Of a stretch of 64,000 bases of DNA, positions 25,778 to 34,832 are shown piece by piece. The notes beneath the pieces are model-generated. The model searched no databases and was not told the origin of the DNA. It was given only the letters and a program-made list of their open reading frames with translations. The DNA lies in the NCBI GenBank assembly GCA_910578395.1, contig CAJTPZ010000001.1, positions 280,619 through 344,618 on the forward strand, read 5' to 3'. The stretch is from an uncultured Muribaculaceae bacterium. GTDB taxonomy: Bacteria > Bacteroidota > Bacteroidia > Bacteroidales > Muribaculaceae. The position numbers and the translations under genes are program-made. Numbering within the stretch: the stretch's first letter is position 1; every line of letters starts with the position of its first letter.

Positions 25778-27397
25778 TCAATTTTTCGGCACAAGAGAGT
25801 CGGCTTCGCCACTAAGGATGCTCTCAAGCGCACGGTTCACAGTGGAGTCCAGACGATTGATCACCTCATAGCTTGCCGAAAGCCCGAGTATATCCCGGGC
25901 AATCATAGCCTTTAATTGATTAACAATAAGATCACGCGAAATGTTGATATAATACCACCGCGGAGCTATACCATTTTGAGCCGCATAGTTCACAAACTGG
26001 CGCAATAGCATATCATCGGAAGGGAGCAGCGTCTCGAATTCTTTGAGATCCGATGCCACCGAAAGACGGTCGCGGTTTGTGTCGACATAATCAAACGAGA
26101 ATTTATGCATCAGAGCCGAATTTATCACATTCAGATAGTAACCTGTGATTTTAGCTGTATCAGACGGCACAAAAATATCAGGCATAATGCCTCCGCCTCC
26201 ATAAACAACACGTCCGTGCATGGTGCGGTATACTTCAGTAGTGTCCTGCCTTATAGAATCGGCGCTGAATGCCTCGCCGTGATTGAACCGGTCAACAAGA
26301 TCGTTACGGTATCTGGCCTGATTCGAGTAATCTTTCTGAATACAGCGTCCCGACGGTGTGTAATAACGCCCGATTGTCATCTGCAAGGCACTGCTGTCAG
26401 GGAGCTGAGCCTGACGCTGAATGAGTCCTTTTCCGAATGAACGTCGGCCAATGATGAGTCCGCGGTCATTGTCCTGTATAGCTCCGGCAAATACTTCTGA
26501 TGAACTGGCGGAGTATTCGTCGAGCAGTACAACTATACCTGCATTGTGAAACGATCCTGTGTTGTCGCTCATGAAGATGCGATCGTCCTTACCGTCACGT
26601 GTGCGGGTAAAGACTATCGGCGAACCTGCAGGAAGAAACTCGTTGGCCATGAACACGGCTATTTCCATATAACCGCCAAGATTTCCACGCAAATCAATGA
26701 CATAGGATTCGGCTCCCTCAGTCATGAGATCGCTCAATGCATTGAGAAATTCATCGTAGGTCGTGCGACTGAACTGATTAACGCGTATATAACCGACACT
26801 ATCGCTCAGCATATAGGAAGCATCGATGGAATTGAGAGGAACTTCACCTCGCTCAAGATCAAACTCAAGCACACGCGATGCCGAAGAACGCCTTATGCCA
26901 AGAGTGACATGAGATCCTTTCTCGCCCTTGATCATCGAACTTACTTTCTCGGCCGAAAGTCCCTGTCCGGAGACAGGCATCTCGTTTACAGTAACTATGC
27001 GGTCTCCTGCCTGAAGCCCGGCCTTCTGTGCCGGTCCTCCGCCAACCACCTCGATGACCTTGGCGGAATCATTACTCATTGTAAAAGTAACCCCGACACC
27101 GCTTAGAGTCCCTTCAAGATTTTCATTGAACTGGGCAAGGTCACAGGCCGGTATATAAGCCGAATGAGGATCAAGTCCTTCCATAAGCTCAGGCAAGACC
27201 GACTCAAGCAAAGAATCTATATCGACTACATCGACATATTCGTTTTTGACCATAGAGAGAATGGTCGCAAGTTTTCTTTCAGTCTTCGACTCTCCGGCAT
27301 TGCTATGTATCAGATGCCCCAGCAATATGCCCGCTACAAGCGTAACGGCTATAATAAAAGGCACCCATATCCGGATTTCGGAGATCTTCTTATCCAT
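25778..27397 (-). CDS. S41 family C-terminal processing peptidase (CtpA-like)
   Basis: 539 residues. An N-terminal membrane anchor (WVPFIIAVTLVAGILLGHLI) exposes a periplasmic protease. The order is GLDPHSAYIPACDLAQFNEN, a PDZ domain (SGVGVTFTMSN, GPAQKAGLQAGDRIVTVN), then the core SYVIDLRGNLGGYMEIAV. The catalytic Ser is in DEYSASSSEVFAGAIQD and the Lys in RSFGKGLIQ (Ser-Lys dyad). About 140 residues follow the core. It probably trims envelope proteins; substrates are unknown. It sits between the dCMP deaminase and the cyclo-ligase with 23- and 8-base gaps. Confidence 0.93.
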   Translation of the reverse strand: MDKKISEIRIWVPFIIAVTLVAGILLGHLIHSNAGESKTERKLATILSMVKNEYVDVVDIDSLLESVLPELMEGLDPHSAYIPACDLAQFNENLEGTLSGVGVTFTMSNDSAKVIEVVGGGPAQKAGLQAGDRIVTVNEMPVSGQGLSAEKVSSMIKGEKGSHVTLGIRRSSASRVLEFDLERGEVPLNSIDASYMLSDSVGYIRVNQFSRTTYDEFLNALSDLMTEGAESYVIDLRGNLGGYMEIAVFMANEFLPAGSPIVFTRTRDGKDDRIFMSDNTGSFHNAGIVVLLDEYSASSSEVFAGAIQDNDRGLIIGRRSFGKGLIQRQAQLPDSSALQMTIGRYYTPSGRCIQKDYSNQARYRNDLVDRFNHGEAFSADSIRQDTTEVYRTMHGRVVYGGGGIMPDIFVPSDTAKITGYYLNVINSALMHKFSFDYVDTNRDRLSVASDLKEFETLLPSDDMLLRQFVNYAAQNGIAPRWYYINISRDLIVNQLKAMIARDILGLSASYEVINRLDSTVNRALESILSGEADSLVPKN

Positions 27398-27420
27398 AGA
27401 TCCTAAAAAACTTATTGATC

Positions 27421-27855
27421 TCAGTCTGTTTCACTTTCAAGCCTATCGATATGCACCACCTCAACACCGGCGCGGCGCAGCAGTCCAAGCCCGTCGGAGA
27501 GACGGTACTCCTCATTATAGACCACTCTGGTTATCCCTGACTGAATTATGAGTTTAGAGCACTCGAGACAAGGCGAAGCCGTGACATAGAGTGTCGCCCC
27601 GCAACTGGAATTATTGCTGCGCGCTACTTTTGTGATCGCATTGGCCTCGGCGTGAAGCACACAAGGTTTTGTAGCACCGGTCTCATCCTCGCATACATTT
27701 TCAAAACCGGCCGGTGTGCCGTTGAATCCATCGGATATAATCATGCCGTCCTTCACCAATATAGCTCCTACCTTGCGACGTTGACAATAGGAGTTTTCAG
27801 CCCAGATGCGCGACATGCGCAGGTAACGGCGGTCAAGTGCGAGTTGCTTCTCCAT
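27421..27855 (-). CDS. Deoxycytidylate (dCMP) deaminase family protein
   Basis: 144 residues, a zinc enzyme of the cytidine/deoxycytidylate deaminase fold making dUMP for thymidylate synthesis. The zinc and proton-shuttle motif is CVLHAEANAI, and the second motif is TASPCLECSKLII (PCxxC). GAILVKDGMIISDGFNGTPAG is typical of the ComEB/dCMP deaminase branch. It is the first gene of the operon with the S41 protease and the folate cyclo-ligase. Confidence 0.93.
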   Translation of the reverse strand: MEKQLALDRRYLRMSRIWAENSYCQRRKVGAILVKDGMIISDGFNGTPAGFENVCEDETGATKPCVLHAEANAITKVARSNNSSCGATLYVTASPCLECSKLIIQSGITRVVYNEEYRLSDGLGLLRRAGVEVVHIDRLESETD

Positions 27856-27885
27856 TGAATCAGCTGATGTTGTGTAATTTCACAA

Positions 27886-27893
27886 CAAATATA
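27886..27893 (-). promoter_or_regulatory. -7 element upstream of the dCMP deaminase operon
   Basis: Minus-strand TATATTTG matches TAnnTTTG; predicted leader about 25 bases. Confidence 0.5.
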
Positions 27894-27923
27894 CAATAAC
27901 TTTCCATACGGATGTATCGGATT

Positions 27924-28286
27924 TTACGGAAATGCGATTGTCACCGATGCAGATTTCATCTGTGCCGACGGTATAGGAGGCAAGAGTTTTGCCACTGTTA
28001 CACGGCAACTCTCCACTTCGGCATGACGATCCACAATGGAACGCACTATACGCCATGCGACATGCTCGATAAGAAGCGACGGCACAGCCATCTCCTGTCT
28101 CACCTCTTCAACAAGATCCGCATAATTGACAGTTGCCGACAGTCGATCGTTTTCGATCTGCTCTTCACAAAGGTCGGCAATCACCGATACAGTAACCTCA
28201 AAGTCATTGCCGACAACACGTTCCTGTGGCAGAACCCCATGGCGCGCAAAAACTTTCAGACGGTCTATTTTTATTTCTGCCTTCAT
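27924..28286 (-). CDS. folB: Dihydroneopterin aldolase
   Basis: 120 residues from the ATG at 28286; a TTG 24 bases upstream is disfavoured. The enzyme cleaves dihydroneopterin in folate synthesis. Marks are IKIDRLKVFARHGVLPQERV, NDFEVTVSV, LSATVNYADLVEEV, LIEHVAWRI and VTVAKLLPPIP. The stop is 31 bases from the deaminase promoter. Its own -7 element CAAAGTTA (plus strand 28308-28315) is back to back with that of the divergent LysM gene. Confidence 0.92.
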   Translation of the reverse strand: MKAEIKIDRLKVFARHGVLPQERVVGNDFEVTVSVIADLCEEQIENDRLSATVNYADLVEEVRQEMAVPSLLIEHVAWRIVRSIVDRHAEVESCRVTVAKLLPPIPSAQMKSASVTIAFP

Positions 28287-28307
28287 CGTGTCTGCTTTAA
28301 TTTGCAA

Positions 28308-28345
28308 CAAAGTTAAGAGTTTCTTGAATTTTTGGATTACTTTTG
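28308..28345. promoter_or_regulatory. Divergent promoter pair for folB and the LysM gene
   Basis: TAACTTTG on the minus strand (28315-28308) points to folB with a leader of about 17 bases. TACTTTTG on the plus strand (28338-28345) points to the LysM gene. Clear -33 elements were not identified. Confidence 0.45.
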
Positions 28346-28381
28346 TTTTTATATTAGTCGTATATCTATGTCAAGACAAAA

Positions 28382-30220
28382 ATGTCCATGACCTATAAGA
28401 AAATGAATCCAACCTCTCTACGCCGCTTTCTACGGTTCATACTGCTTGTGACAATTTTATCCGCTGCAGCTCCACATATTGACGCCGACAATGTGAAAGA
28501 TCTTCCTGTCAAAGAGATCAATGGCCGTCAATATTACTATTACCAGGTCAAGCCGAAAGATACATTCTTCTCGCTAACCCGTTCTCTGGGTGTATCGCGC
28601 AGCGATATCGAGAAGTACAACCCAGCGACAGTCGACGGTCTGAAAGCCTATTCGACGCTCTACTTTCCGGTAGAAACTTTCTCGGATGACGATGAATACA
28701 CAGATGATACTGAAAATCAGGAAACCGCACCTGTGTCCCCAACTTCTAAAGCCGATGTAAACACTCAGCCGGTATCTCCCGCTCTCTCTACCAACGGCCG
28801 TCTATATAAGATCCAGAAGGGGCAATCGCTCTATGGTATCGCATATGCCAACAACATAAGCGTTGATGAACTGCTTGCGGCAAATCCCGGCATAAACCCC
28901 AAAGCCTACAAAGCAGGAACGGTCATAGTGATACCCAACTCAGAGGATGAAGATGTGGAAATCGAAATCACTTCCGGTGTAAACAACGAAAATGAAGATG
29001 ACGACTTTTCCACGGAAGAGTGCGATGACAGCCAAAATGAGTCTGACGTACAAATGGACGGCATCGATTTCGGAACCGAAGACGAGGATATACCTGCCGA
29101 CACGTTACGTATCGCTGTAATGCTGCCGCTTGAGATCGAAAAATCGGAGCCTTCCCGTGCCGGACGCCTATATACTGAATTTTACCGTGGTCTGCTGCTT
29201 GGCGCCGACAATCTGAGCCGCTCGGGCCAATCGGTCGAGATAACGCTCTACGACACTTCCGACTCGACAATGTTTGCAGAAACGCTGTCACAACGTCAGG
29301 AAATGGAGAAATTCAATCTATTCATCGGCCCGGAAACATCCAACGGCATAGCAAGTGTCGTACAGAAAGCACGTAACGACAGCGCATGGATCATAAACCC
29401 ATTTGCAGTAAAAGACAGCCAGCAGGAAACAGCACCACGCCTACTGCAAGCCAACATTCCCCACAACGAAATGTATGCCGGCGCCATCGACCGCTTCATC
29501 AAACAGTTTGAAGGATACATTCCTGTTTTTATCGGACGTGTCGACGGAGCAGCCGACAAAGCACCGTTTACCGAACAGCTTAAGGCAGCTCTCGATAAAA
29601 ACAAGATCTCCTACAAGGTAATAGCATTTCACAGTGTGCTCACCTCAGAAGAGTTGCAGGAACTTCGCAACGACACCTCCACGGTATTCATACCTATGAC
29701 TTCGTCACGCACTGAATTTGCCAAGTTCTCACCGGCGCTGCGCGATTTCCGCAACCACTCACTCTCGCAAGGTGGGCAGGTAGCAATGTTCGGATATCCT
29801 GAATGGATAGCATTCAGAGGAGAGTATATAGACCAGCTCGGCGAACTCAACGCAACGATATATTCACGGTTCTACAGCCCTACAGGTGACTATCTGGCGC
29901 GCCACGTCGCTACCGACTATGCGCGTTGGTTCGGGGAAGACATGACTGATGCCATACCCAATCAGGCTCTCCTGGGCTTTGATGTCGCTATGTACTCCAT
30001 AAACTCTCTGCGCGAGAACGGCGGCTCGCTCATAGTGCCTGATCCCGACGGTGAGGAAATTGTCTATGACGGTCTACAAAGTTCTTTCAGGCCGATGCTC
30101 GAACCCGGTGACAAAGGCTGGACCAATCACGCGCTCTACTTCATCAATTTCACGACTGACGGCACTACCAGACACGAGATCATCACCGTACCCGATAAAA
30201 CCAGCAGCAATCCAAAGTGA
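28382..30220 (+). CDS. LysM-domain protein with a periplasmic-binding-protein fold
   Basis: 612 residues (the ATG at 28403 is an alternative start). A signal-type hydrophobic segment (FLRFILLVTILSAAAP) is followed by two LysM peptidoglycan-binding repeats, near residues 52-97 (YYYQVKPKDTFFSLTRSLGV) and 140-183 (LYKIQKGQSLYGIAYANNIS). An acidic linker of about 45 residues follows. Then comes a type 1 periplasmic-binding/receptor-ligand domain from about residue 240 (LRIAVMLPLEIEKS, RGLLLGADNLSRSG, FNLFIGPETSNGIASVV). It probably sits on the cell wall; the ligand is unknown. The stop overlaps a GTG start of the downstream barrel gene. Confidence 0.8.
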   Translation: MSMTYKKMNPTSLRRFLRFILLVTILSAAAPHIDADNVKDLPVKEINGRQYYYYQVKPKDTFFSLTRSLGVSRSDIEKYNPATVDGLKAYSTLYFPVETFSDDDEYTDDTENQETAPVSPTSKADVNTQPVSPALSTNGRLYKIQKGQSLYGIAYANNISVDELLAANPGINPKAYKAGTVIVIPNSEDEDVEIEITSGVNNENEDDDFSTEECDDSQNESDVQMDGIDFGTEDEDIPADTLRIAVMLPLEIEKSEPSRAGRLYTEFYRGLLLGADNLSRSGQSVEITLYDTSDSTMFAETLSQRQEMEKFNLFIGPETSNGIASVVQKARNDSAWIINPFAVKDSQQETAPRLLQANIPHNEMYAGAIDRFIKQFEGYIPVFIGRVDGAADKAPFTEQLKAALDKNKISYKVIAFHSVLTSEELQELRNDTSTVFIPMTSSRTEFAKFSPALRDFRNHSLSQGGQVAMFGYPEWIAFRGEYIDQLGELNATIYSRFYSPTGDYLARHVATDYARWFGEDMTDAIPNQALLGFDVAMYSINSLRENGGSLIVPDPDGEEIVYDGLQSSFRPMLEPGDKGWTNHALYFINFTTDGTTRHEIITVPDKTSSNPK

Positions 30221-30897
30221 GACTTCGCCTTATAACTCTGATAATCACAGCCGCTGCCATATGGACTCCGTCGATGGCCGAGCACTATAAGCCACATATT
30301 TCAGTAGGAGGCCATGCAGGCGCGACCATGTCCATGATGGCGTTCACACCATCGATAAAACAGTCATTCAACCAGGGCATAACCATGGGTGCATCATTCA
30401 CTTATGCCGAAGAACGCCATGTGGGACTACGCGCCGAGCTGAATCTGGTACAACGCGGATGGAAGGAAAACTACGAGGAACTGCCATTTGAGTATTCCCG
30501 TAAACTCACCTACATAACCATGCCGGTGATGACCCATATTTTTTTCGGAGGACGCAAGATGAAATGTGTTTTCAATCTCGGGCCGGAAGTCTCCTACATG
30601 ATAGGTGAAAGCATCTCGTCGAACTTCGACTACACCAATCCGTCGGCTGTGGATGGGTTCCCGTCGTCGCGACGCACTGAGCAACTTGCAATGGAGGTGA
30701 AAAACAAATTCGACTACGGCATCACGGCCGGAGTGGGCGGAGAATACATAATGAACCAAAAACACAGCATCCAGCTTGAAGTGCGATATTATTTCGGTAT
30801 CGGCAATGTATTTCCTTCAAAACGCACCGATACATTTCACGGCTCACGATGCATGAATCTGTCGATGACACTTGGCTACAAATTCCGTCTCAAATAA
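30217..30897 (+). CDS. Outer-membrane beta-barrel protein (porin-like, PF13568 type)
   Basis: 226 residues starting at a GTG that overlaps the upstream TGA (GTGA). Signal peptide to about residue 21 (SMAEHYK). The mature part has features of the small Bacteroidetes barrel family: SVGGHAGATMSMMAF, GITMGASFTYAEERHVGLRAELNLVQRGWKE, TMPVMTHIFFG, FNLGPEVSYMIGE and the C-terminal LGYKFRLK. The coupled LysM protein suggests an envelope pair linking wall and outer membrane, which is inference. Confidence 0.8.
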   Translation: MRLRLITLIITAAAIWTPSMAEHYKPHISVGGHAGATMSMMAFTPSIKQSFNQGITMGASFTYAEERHVGLRAELNLVQRGWKENYEELPFEYSRKLTYITMPVMTHIFFGGRKMKCVFNLGPEVSYMIGESISSNFDYTNPSAVDGFPSSRRTEQLAMEVKNKFDYGITAGVGGEYIMNQKHSIQLEVRYYFGIGNVFPSKRTDTFHGSRCMNLSMTLGYKFRLK

Positions 30898-30922
30898 ATT
30901 CAACAATAGAACAAGCAGGTAA

Positions 30923-30957
30923 AAAAGAGGGGCATACGGTCAGTATGCCCCTCTTTT
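30923..30957. terminator. Bidirectional terminator between convergent genes
   Basis: A perfect 15-bp inverted repeat (AAAAGAGGGGCATAC, 30923-30937, with 30943-30957) with a 5-base loop, A-rich on one side and T-rich on the other. Confidence 0.8.
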
Positions 30958-30996
30958 CACACTTCAAGAGAGTCAACATTCTGTAAACATCTCCGG

Positions 30997-32415
30997 CTAT
31001 TTCCTACCGAAATTGTTGTAATCAACAGCTTTGCGCCCTTTGCGTGTACCCATTGAAGGGAACCATATATCATCGGGAGTAAGACCACATTCTTCTATAG
31101 CCTGTATAGCATACTCGCACCGTCCAAAATCAGCATCTACGTTATTAGTGCCGAACGTGAATTTTATACCACGGTCCTTTGCTTTGCGTATCACGTCGAA
31201 ACTCGGTATCCTGTAGCGCGGCGAAATCTCAAGCGCTATGCCATATTCCTGCAACACATCAAGCACGCGGTCGACACGCCCGTCGGTCCAATAAAGAGCA
31301 TAATCGTCGTTCATGGAGTCCTCCGGAATATATGTCGCATTTGCATATATGTCGGCCGGTTCATTAGTAAGAATCTTGACTGTCTGATCGACAATCATAT
31401 CCATATACTGCTGCTTTGAACGTCCATCCCAATAGACTTCCTCAGGACGATATATGCGTGATATGCGGCCTCGGTCGACGACAGTCATCGCATCGGTGAA
31501 AAAGTAGTCGAATCTGTCAAGCACTTCCGGTGAGAACTGCACTATCCATCGGCGGCCCTCGCCCTGTGCGCCCATAAGAAACGGATGTGCCGACACTTCA
31601 TTGAAATAATCAATAGCCTCGGCATCGTCGGCAAGCATACGCCCGACTCCACCTTCACCGACATTTGGAGCTACACCATAATTTATACCGTAGTTCATGG
31701 ACTTGGCATGAGCCATCTCCTTTGTGAGACCACCCTTGAGATGCACATGATAGTCTATTACCGGGAAATTACGCTGCTGGAGGCGTATTATCTGATCAAC
31801 AGTCTCGTCGACCGGAGGCATGGTATCACAAGGATTAACGGTGCCAGGTGCAAGCGGGGTCACCTCAAGTCCGCGGAATTTCACAGTGCCTTTGTCACCA
31901 CGGATAACAATACGGCCTGACGACAGACGACGCCCAGCATTCTCCTCTGTGCGGAAAATCTGCCCGGGCTCAGTATAACAGACTACGTCAACGCCGTTGA
32001 CAGCGATAGTGATATTGCGTGACCGCACGGATATACTGAAGTCAAACCATGTAGTGTCGGCAGCCATCGACTTATAAAGATTCCGGACTGTAGCAAGTGA
32101 TCCGGTCATGCGCTGTCCATCCATGGGTCCATTATGAAACAGCACCTCGTAGCCGGAATTGTCGCCGACATGAAACCAGACCGACGCGCTTGCGTCAGGC
32201 TCTGTAAAAGCCTGGCCGGTAAGAATAAAATCCGTATAACTGTGTTCCGATACAAGCTCGCCACCGTCACTCACCGTGACAAGATCACCGACAACCGATG
32301 CGTCGTTCATCTCATGCCATTTCAAAGGATGAGTGACCCCGTACCGCACACCGCATGCGGCCATGCCAAGAACAGCGACAGCACACAACATGCGCAAAAT
32401 TGTTTTCATTATCAT
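30997..32415 (-). CDS. Lipoprotein fusing a sugar-hydrolase-like (DUF1080) domain to a PHP-type hydrolase domain
   Basis: 472 residues; ATG at 32409 is an equally likely start. A lipobox (VLGMAACG) directs lipidation. Residues about 30-195 look like the jelly-roll 3-keto-disaccharide hydrolase/DUF1080 domain (SVWFHVGDNSGYEVLFHNG, TVKFRGLEVTPL). Residues about 215-465 resemble PHP-superfamily hydrolases: PVIDYHVHLKGGLT (H-x-H), YGIALEISPRYRIPS, DRGIKFTFGTNNVDADFGR. The substrate is unknown; a carbohydrate or phosphoester role is inference. A -7 element TATTTTTG (minus strand, 32449-32442) lies upstream. It is divergent from the GH29 gene. Confidence 0.75.
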   Translation of the reverse strand: MIMKTILRMLCAVAVLGMAACGVRYGVTHPLKWHEMNDASVVGDLVTVSDGGELVSEHSYTDFILTGQAFTEPDASASVWFHVGDNSGYEVLFHNGPMDGQRMTGSLATVRNLYKSMAADTTWFDFSISVRSRNITIAVNGVDVVCYTEPGQIFRTEENAGRRLSSGRIVIRGDKGTVKFRGLEVTPLAPGTVNPCDTMPPVDETVDQIIRLQQRNFPVIDYHVHLKGGLTKEMAHAKSMNYGINYGVAPNVGEGGVGRMLADDAEAIDYFNEVSAHPFLMGAQGEGRRWIVQFSPEVLDRFDYFFTDAMTVVDRGRISRIYRPEEVYWDGRSKQQYMDMIVDQTVKILTNEPADIYANATYIPEDSMNDDYALYWTDGRVDRVLDVLQEYGIALEISPRYRIPSFDVIRKAKDRGIKFTFGTNNVDADFGRCEYAIQAIEECGLTPDDIWFPSMGTRKGRKAVDYNNFGRK

Positions 32416-32515
32416 GTTTCAGATGTTTTTATTGATTTTCACAAAAATAACAAAACGGTCATAACCTTTATGTCACAAGTGTCATTTAACACATTTTTTT
32501 AATACGTTTCTTTAT

Positions 32516-32524
32516 TATCTTTGC
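32516..32524 (+). promoter_or_regulatory. -7 element of the fucosidase gene
   Basis: TATCTTTGC matches TAnnTTTGC exactly. A T-rich stretch (32494-32500) is at the -33 position. The leader would be about 30 bases. Confidence 0.55.
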
Positions 32525-32557
32525 TGAAAATACCTAAAACCAATCAACCATAAAAAC

Positions 32558-33955
32558 ATGACCAGAATTACATTCAAGCTCTTTTTAGGCTTTATCATGC
32601 TCTGCTTCGGTGTAAAGACGTCGGTGGCTGCCAAATCCCTGCATGAACTACAACAGGATTTTGTGGACCTGAAATTCGGCCTTTTCATACACTTCGGCAT
32701 GGGTACATATCTCGACAATGACTGGGCTGACCCTGACGCACCCCTGTCGTTGTTCAATCCGGTGAAACTCGACTGCAACCAGTGGGTCGAGGGAGCCAAA
32801 AGCGCCAACATGAGCTTTGTGTGCATGTCGGTGAAACACCACAACGGATTCTGCCTTTGGGACACTGAAACCACCGACTACAATTCGATGAACAGCGGCA
32901 TCAGCCGTGATGTGGTCAAAGAGCTCACCGACGCGCTTGCAAAAAACGACATGAAGGTGATGTTTCACTTCTCGATACTTGATCTACATGAGAAAATCCT
33001 CCCTAACAAAATCGAACCTTATCATGTCGATATCATAAAAAACCAGCTTCGTGAACTCCTTACCGCCTACGGGCCTGTCACAGCCCTTATGATCGACGGA
33101 TGGGACGCCCCATGGTCACGCATCTCCTATGATGATATTCCTTTTGACGAAATCTACGATTTCTGCAAATCGATACAGCCCGACTGCCTTGTGATGGATC
33201 TGAATGGAGCCAAATACCCTGCCGAGGGTCTTTTCTACTCCGATATAAAGACATACGAGCAAGGAGCCGGCCAGAAAATCAAGAAAGAAACAAGTTTTCT
33301 TCCGTCAATGGCTTGCTACCAGCTTCAGGACACATGGTTCTGGAAATCATATTTCCCTAACAAGGACACTAAAAGTCCGGCCGCCATGGTCAACGACAAT
33401 CTTATCCCCATGAACAAAGTGGGATGTACTTTCATACTCAACGCTGCGCCCAACCGCGACGGACTTATCGACGACAATGCGCTTGCCGCTCTGAAACAGA
33501 TAGGCAAGATATGGAAGAACGACGGACAACAAGTGAAAATCGCACGAACCGGCGCTCCGATCACAGCATCAAACATCGCCAAAGGATGCCATGCGACAGG
33601 ATCATGGAGCGACGACATGAACATCCATGATCTTGTAACCGATGACAATTTCAGAACCGCATGGTACAGCAATCCGTCGGTAAAAAAACCTTGGATCGCA
33701 ATCGAGCTTGGCGAATCCCAAGAACTCAACGCAGTTGTGATAACCGAAGTTAAGGATGGACAACTCCGCAGGTACAACATTGAATGCCGCATCAACGGCA
33801 AGTGGCATAAGGTATTTGATGGCACTGCTCCTACCAACCGCCGGGTAAAGCTCCACCGCTTCGACCGCCAATATGCCGACGCCGTGCGCATCAACGTCGA
33901 TGAAGCCGATGCCGACCTCGCTATCGCACAGATCGGTATCTACAACGAATTCTGA
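32558..33955 (+). CDS. GH29-type alpha-L-fucosidase with C-terminal F5/8-type carbohydrate-binding domain
   Basis: 465 residues, signal peptide to about residue 25 (VAAKS), so secreted or periplasmic. The catalytic barrel shows KFGLFIHFGMGTY, SVKHHNGFCLWDT and LMIDGWDAPW, the last carrying the probable nucleophile Asp near residue 180, followed by MDLNGAKYP. Residues about 330-465 match a discoidin/F5-8C (CBM32-like) module: TASNIAKGCHATGSW, TDDNFRTAWYSNP, WIAIELGESQELNAVVITE. It probably removes fucose from glycans such as mucin or milk oligosaccharides. No susCD pair adjoins it. The family is large, so substrate linkage is uncertain. Confidence 0.88.
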   Translation: MTRITFKLFLGFIMLCFGVKTSVAAKSLHELQQDFVDLKFGLFIHFGMGTYLDNDWADPDAPLSLFNPVKLDCNQWVEGAKSANMSFVCMSVKHHNGFCLWDTETTDYNSMNSGISRDVVKELTDALAKNDMKVMFHFSILDLHEKILPNKIEPYHVDIIKNQLRELLTAYGPVTALMIDGWDAPWSRISYDDIPFDEIYDFCKSIQPDCLVMDLNGAKYPAEGLFYSDIKTYEQGAGQKIKKETSFLPSMACYQLQDTWFWKSYFPNKDTKSPAAMVNDNLIPMNKVGCTFILNAAPNRDGLIDDNALAALKQIGKIWKNDGQQVKIARTGAPITASNIAKGCHATGSWSDDMNIHDLVTDDNFRTAWYSNPSVKKPWIAIELGESQELNAVVITEVKDGQLRRYNIECRINGKWHKVFDGTAPTNRRVKLHRFDRQYADAVRINVDEADADLAIAQIGIYNEF

Positions 33956-33999
33956 AATTCTTACAACCATCTTTGGCAACAGGACTTCACGTCTTTCAC

Positions 34000-34037
34000 G
34001 CAGGTATCTCCATATTATGAGATACCTGCTGTTTTTT
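34000..34037 (+). terminator. Terminator of the fucosidase gene
   Basis: GCAGGTATCTC (34000-34010) pairs with GAGATACCTGC (34019-34029), followed by TGTTTTTTAT. Confidence 0.8.
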
Positions 34038-34186
34038 ATATCCCCCAATCATTCATAATGTTTGCTTAATCAGCTTATGAATTTTATTTTTACCGGTGAA
34101 ATAGCAACACATTTGCGTGAAAAGCAAATCAGACACATCCTTACAATTGATTGATGCTGTCGGATATTCTTCCTTATACTCTGTAA

Positions 34187-34216
34187 TTGTTTTTCGTCGG
34201 ATTTTATTAAATTTGC
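34187..34216 (+). promoter_or_regulatory. Orphan promoter between the fucosidase and rplT genes
   Basis: TTG at 34187-34189 and TAAATTTGC at 34208-34216 are 18 bases apart and match the Bacteroidetes consensus. No protein gene follows; a structured RNA candidate does. Confidence 0.6.
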
Positions 34217-34219
34217 ACA

Positions 34220-34460
34220 TCTCAAGCCATCAGGCCTGAGACAGACATATATAGGAAGGTTTTTTAGCTTCCTCTGACATTGACAAATCACCACCTTGTT
34301 CAATTAGAAGTTCAGAGACGCTCGAAAACGCTTCTCACGTGCCTGCATATCCATAACACGATATACAGCCCACGGTGAGTTGCTATTTCGTGTTATCTAC
34401 TTCTAAGCCTTGTGGTGAGGCTGTCAATGAAGATGACGTTGAAAGTGGCTCACCTTTTTT
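34220..34460 (+). ncRNA. Candidate small RNA next to rplT (possibly Bacteroidales-1/6S-like)
   Basis: A promoter at 34187-34216 predicts a start near 34220. The first bases form a hairpin (CTCAAGCC at 34221-34228 with GGCCTGAG at 34233-34240, containing single mismatches). AGGAAG/CTTCCT pairs follow near 34252-34273. ATAACACGA (34353-34361) pairs with TCGTGTTAT (34388-34396). The unit ends in GGTGAG (34414-34419) pairing with CTCACC (34449-34454), with an inner GTCA/TGAC stem, followed by seven T. No long ORF is present. It lies downstream of rplT on the opposite strand. Known Bacteroidales-1 RNAs, considered 6S-like, are often found beside the L20 gene. That link rests on location and size, not on a motif match. 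Confidence 0.5.
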
Positions 34461-34531
34461 ATATGCCTGTTTAAAACTCAATTATCACCAATCAGCTTGC
34501 ATCCAAGAGCCTGAGATGCAATTATGAATTT

Positions 34532-34795
34532 ATGTCATCGAAATGCTTTCCCAAACATAATTGCAAAGCAAGTTGCCATAAAGTCTTTTTTGCCGGCAAA
34601 ACTTTCTTTCAATTCATTAAAAACAATGTTATAATCTGCATTTACATAGGAGTGATAATAATATTCTCTATCGCGATTTTCATTGTACTGTCCAAAGTCA
34701 ACAAAAACAAAGACAATGAACACAGACCGCAATATGACTATTCTGCAGTGATCCATATAAAACAAAGACCAACTTTCTTAAACCCGCATCCGTAA
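34532..34795 (+). CDS. Doubtful small single-span membrane protein
   Basis: 87 codons with one hydrophobic stretch (NVIICIYIGVIIIFSIAIFIVL) and a polar tail KVNKNKDNEHRPQYDYS. It lies in an AT-rich intergenic region, has no promoter of the usual form, and has an overlapping frame on the other strand. It could be a chance frame through AT-rich DNA. I recognise no family. Confidence 0.2.
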   Translation: MSSKCFPKHNCKASCHKVFFAGKTFFQFIKNNVIICIYIGVIIIFSIAIFIVLSKVNKNKDNEHRPQYDYSAVIHIKQRPTFLNPHP

Positions 34796-34832
34796 CGATC
34801 AGACCGAACCCTGTGTAAAAACACACACTTCC

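Noticed and set aside
34300..34460. Short minus-strand coding remnants around 34300-34460
   Set aside because: Several short frames can be read but each is interrupted within 30 codons; the stems and the promoter/terminator arrangement favour an RNA.
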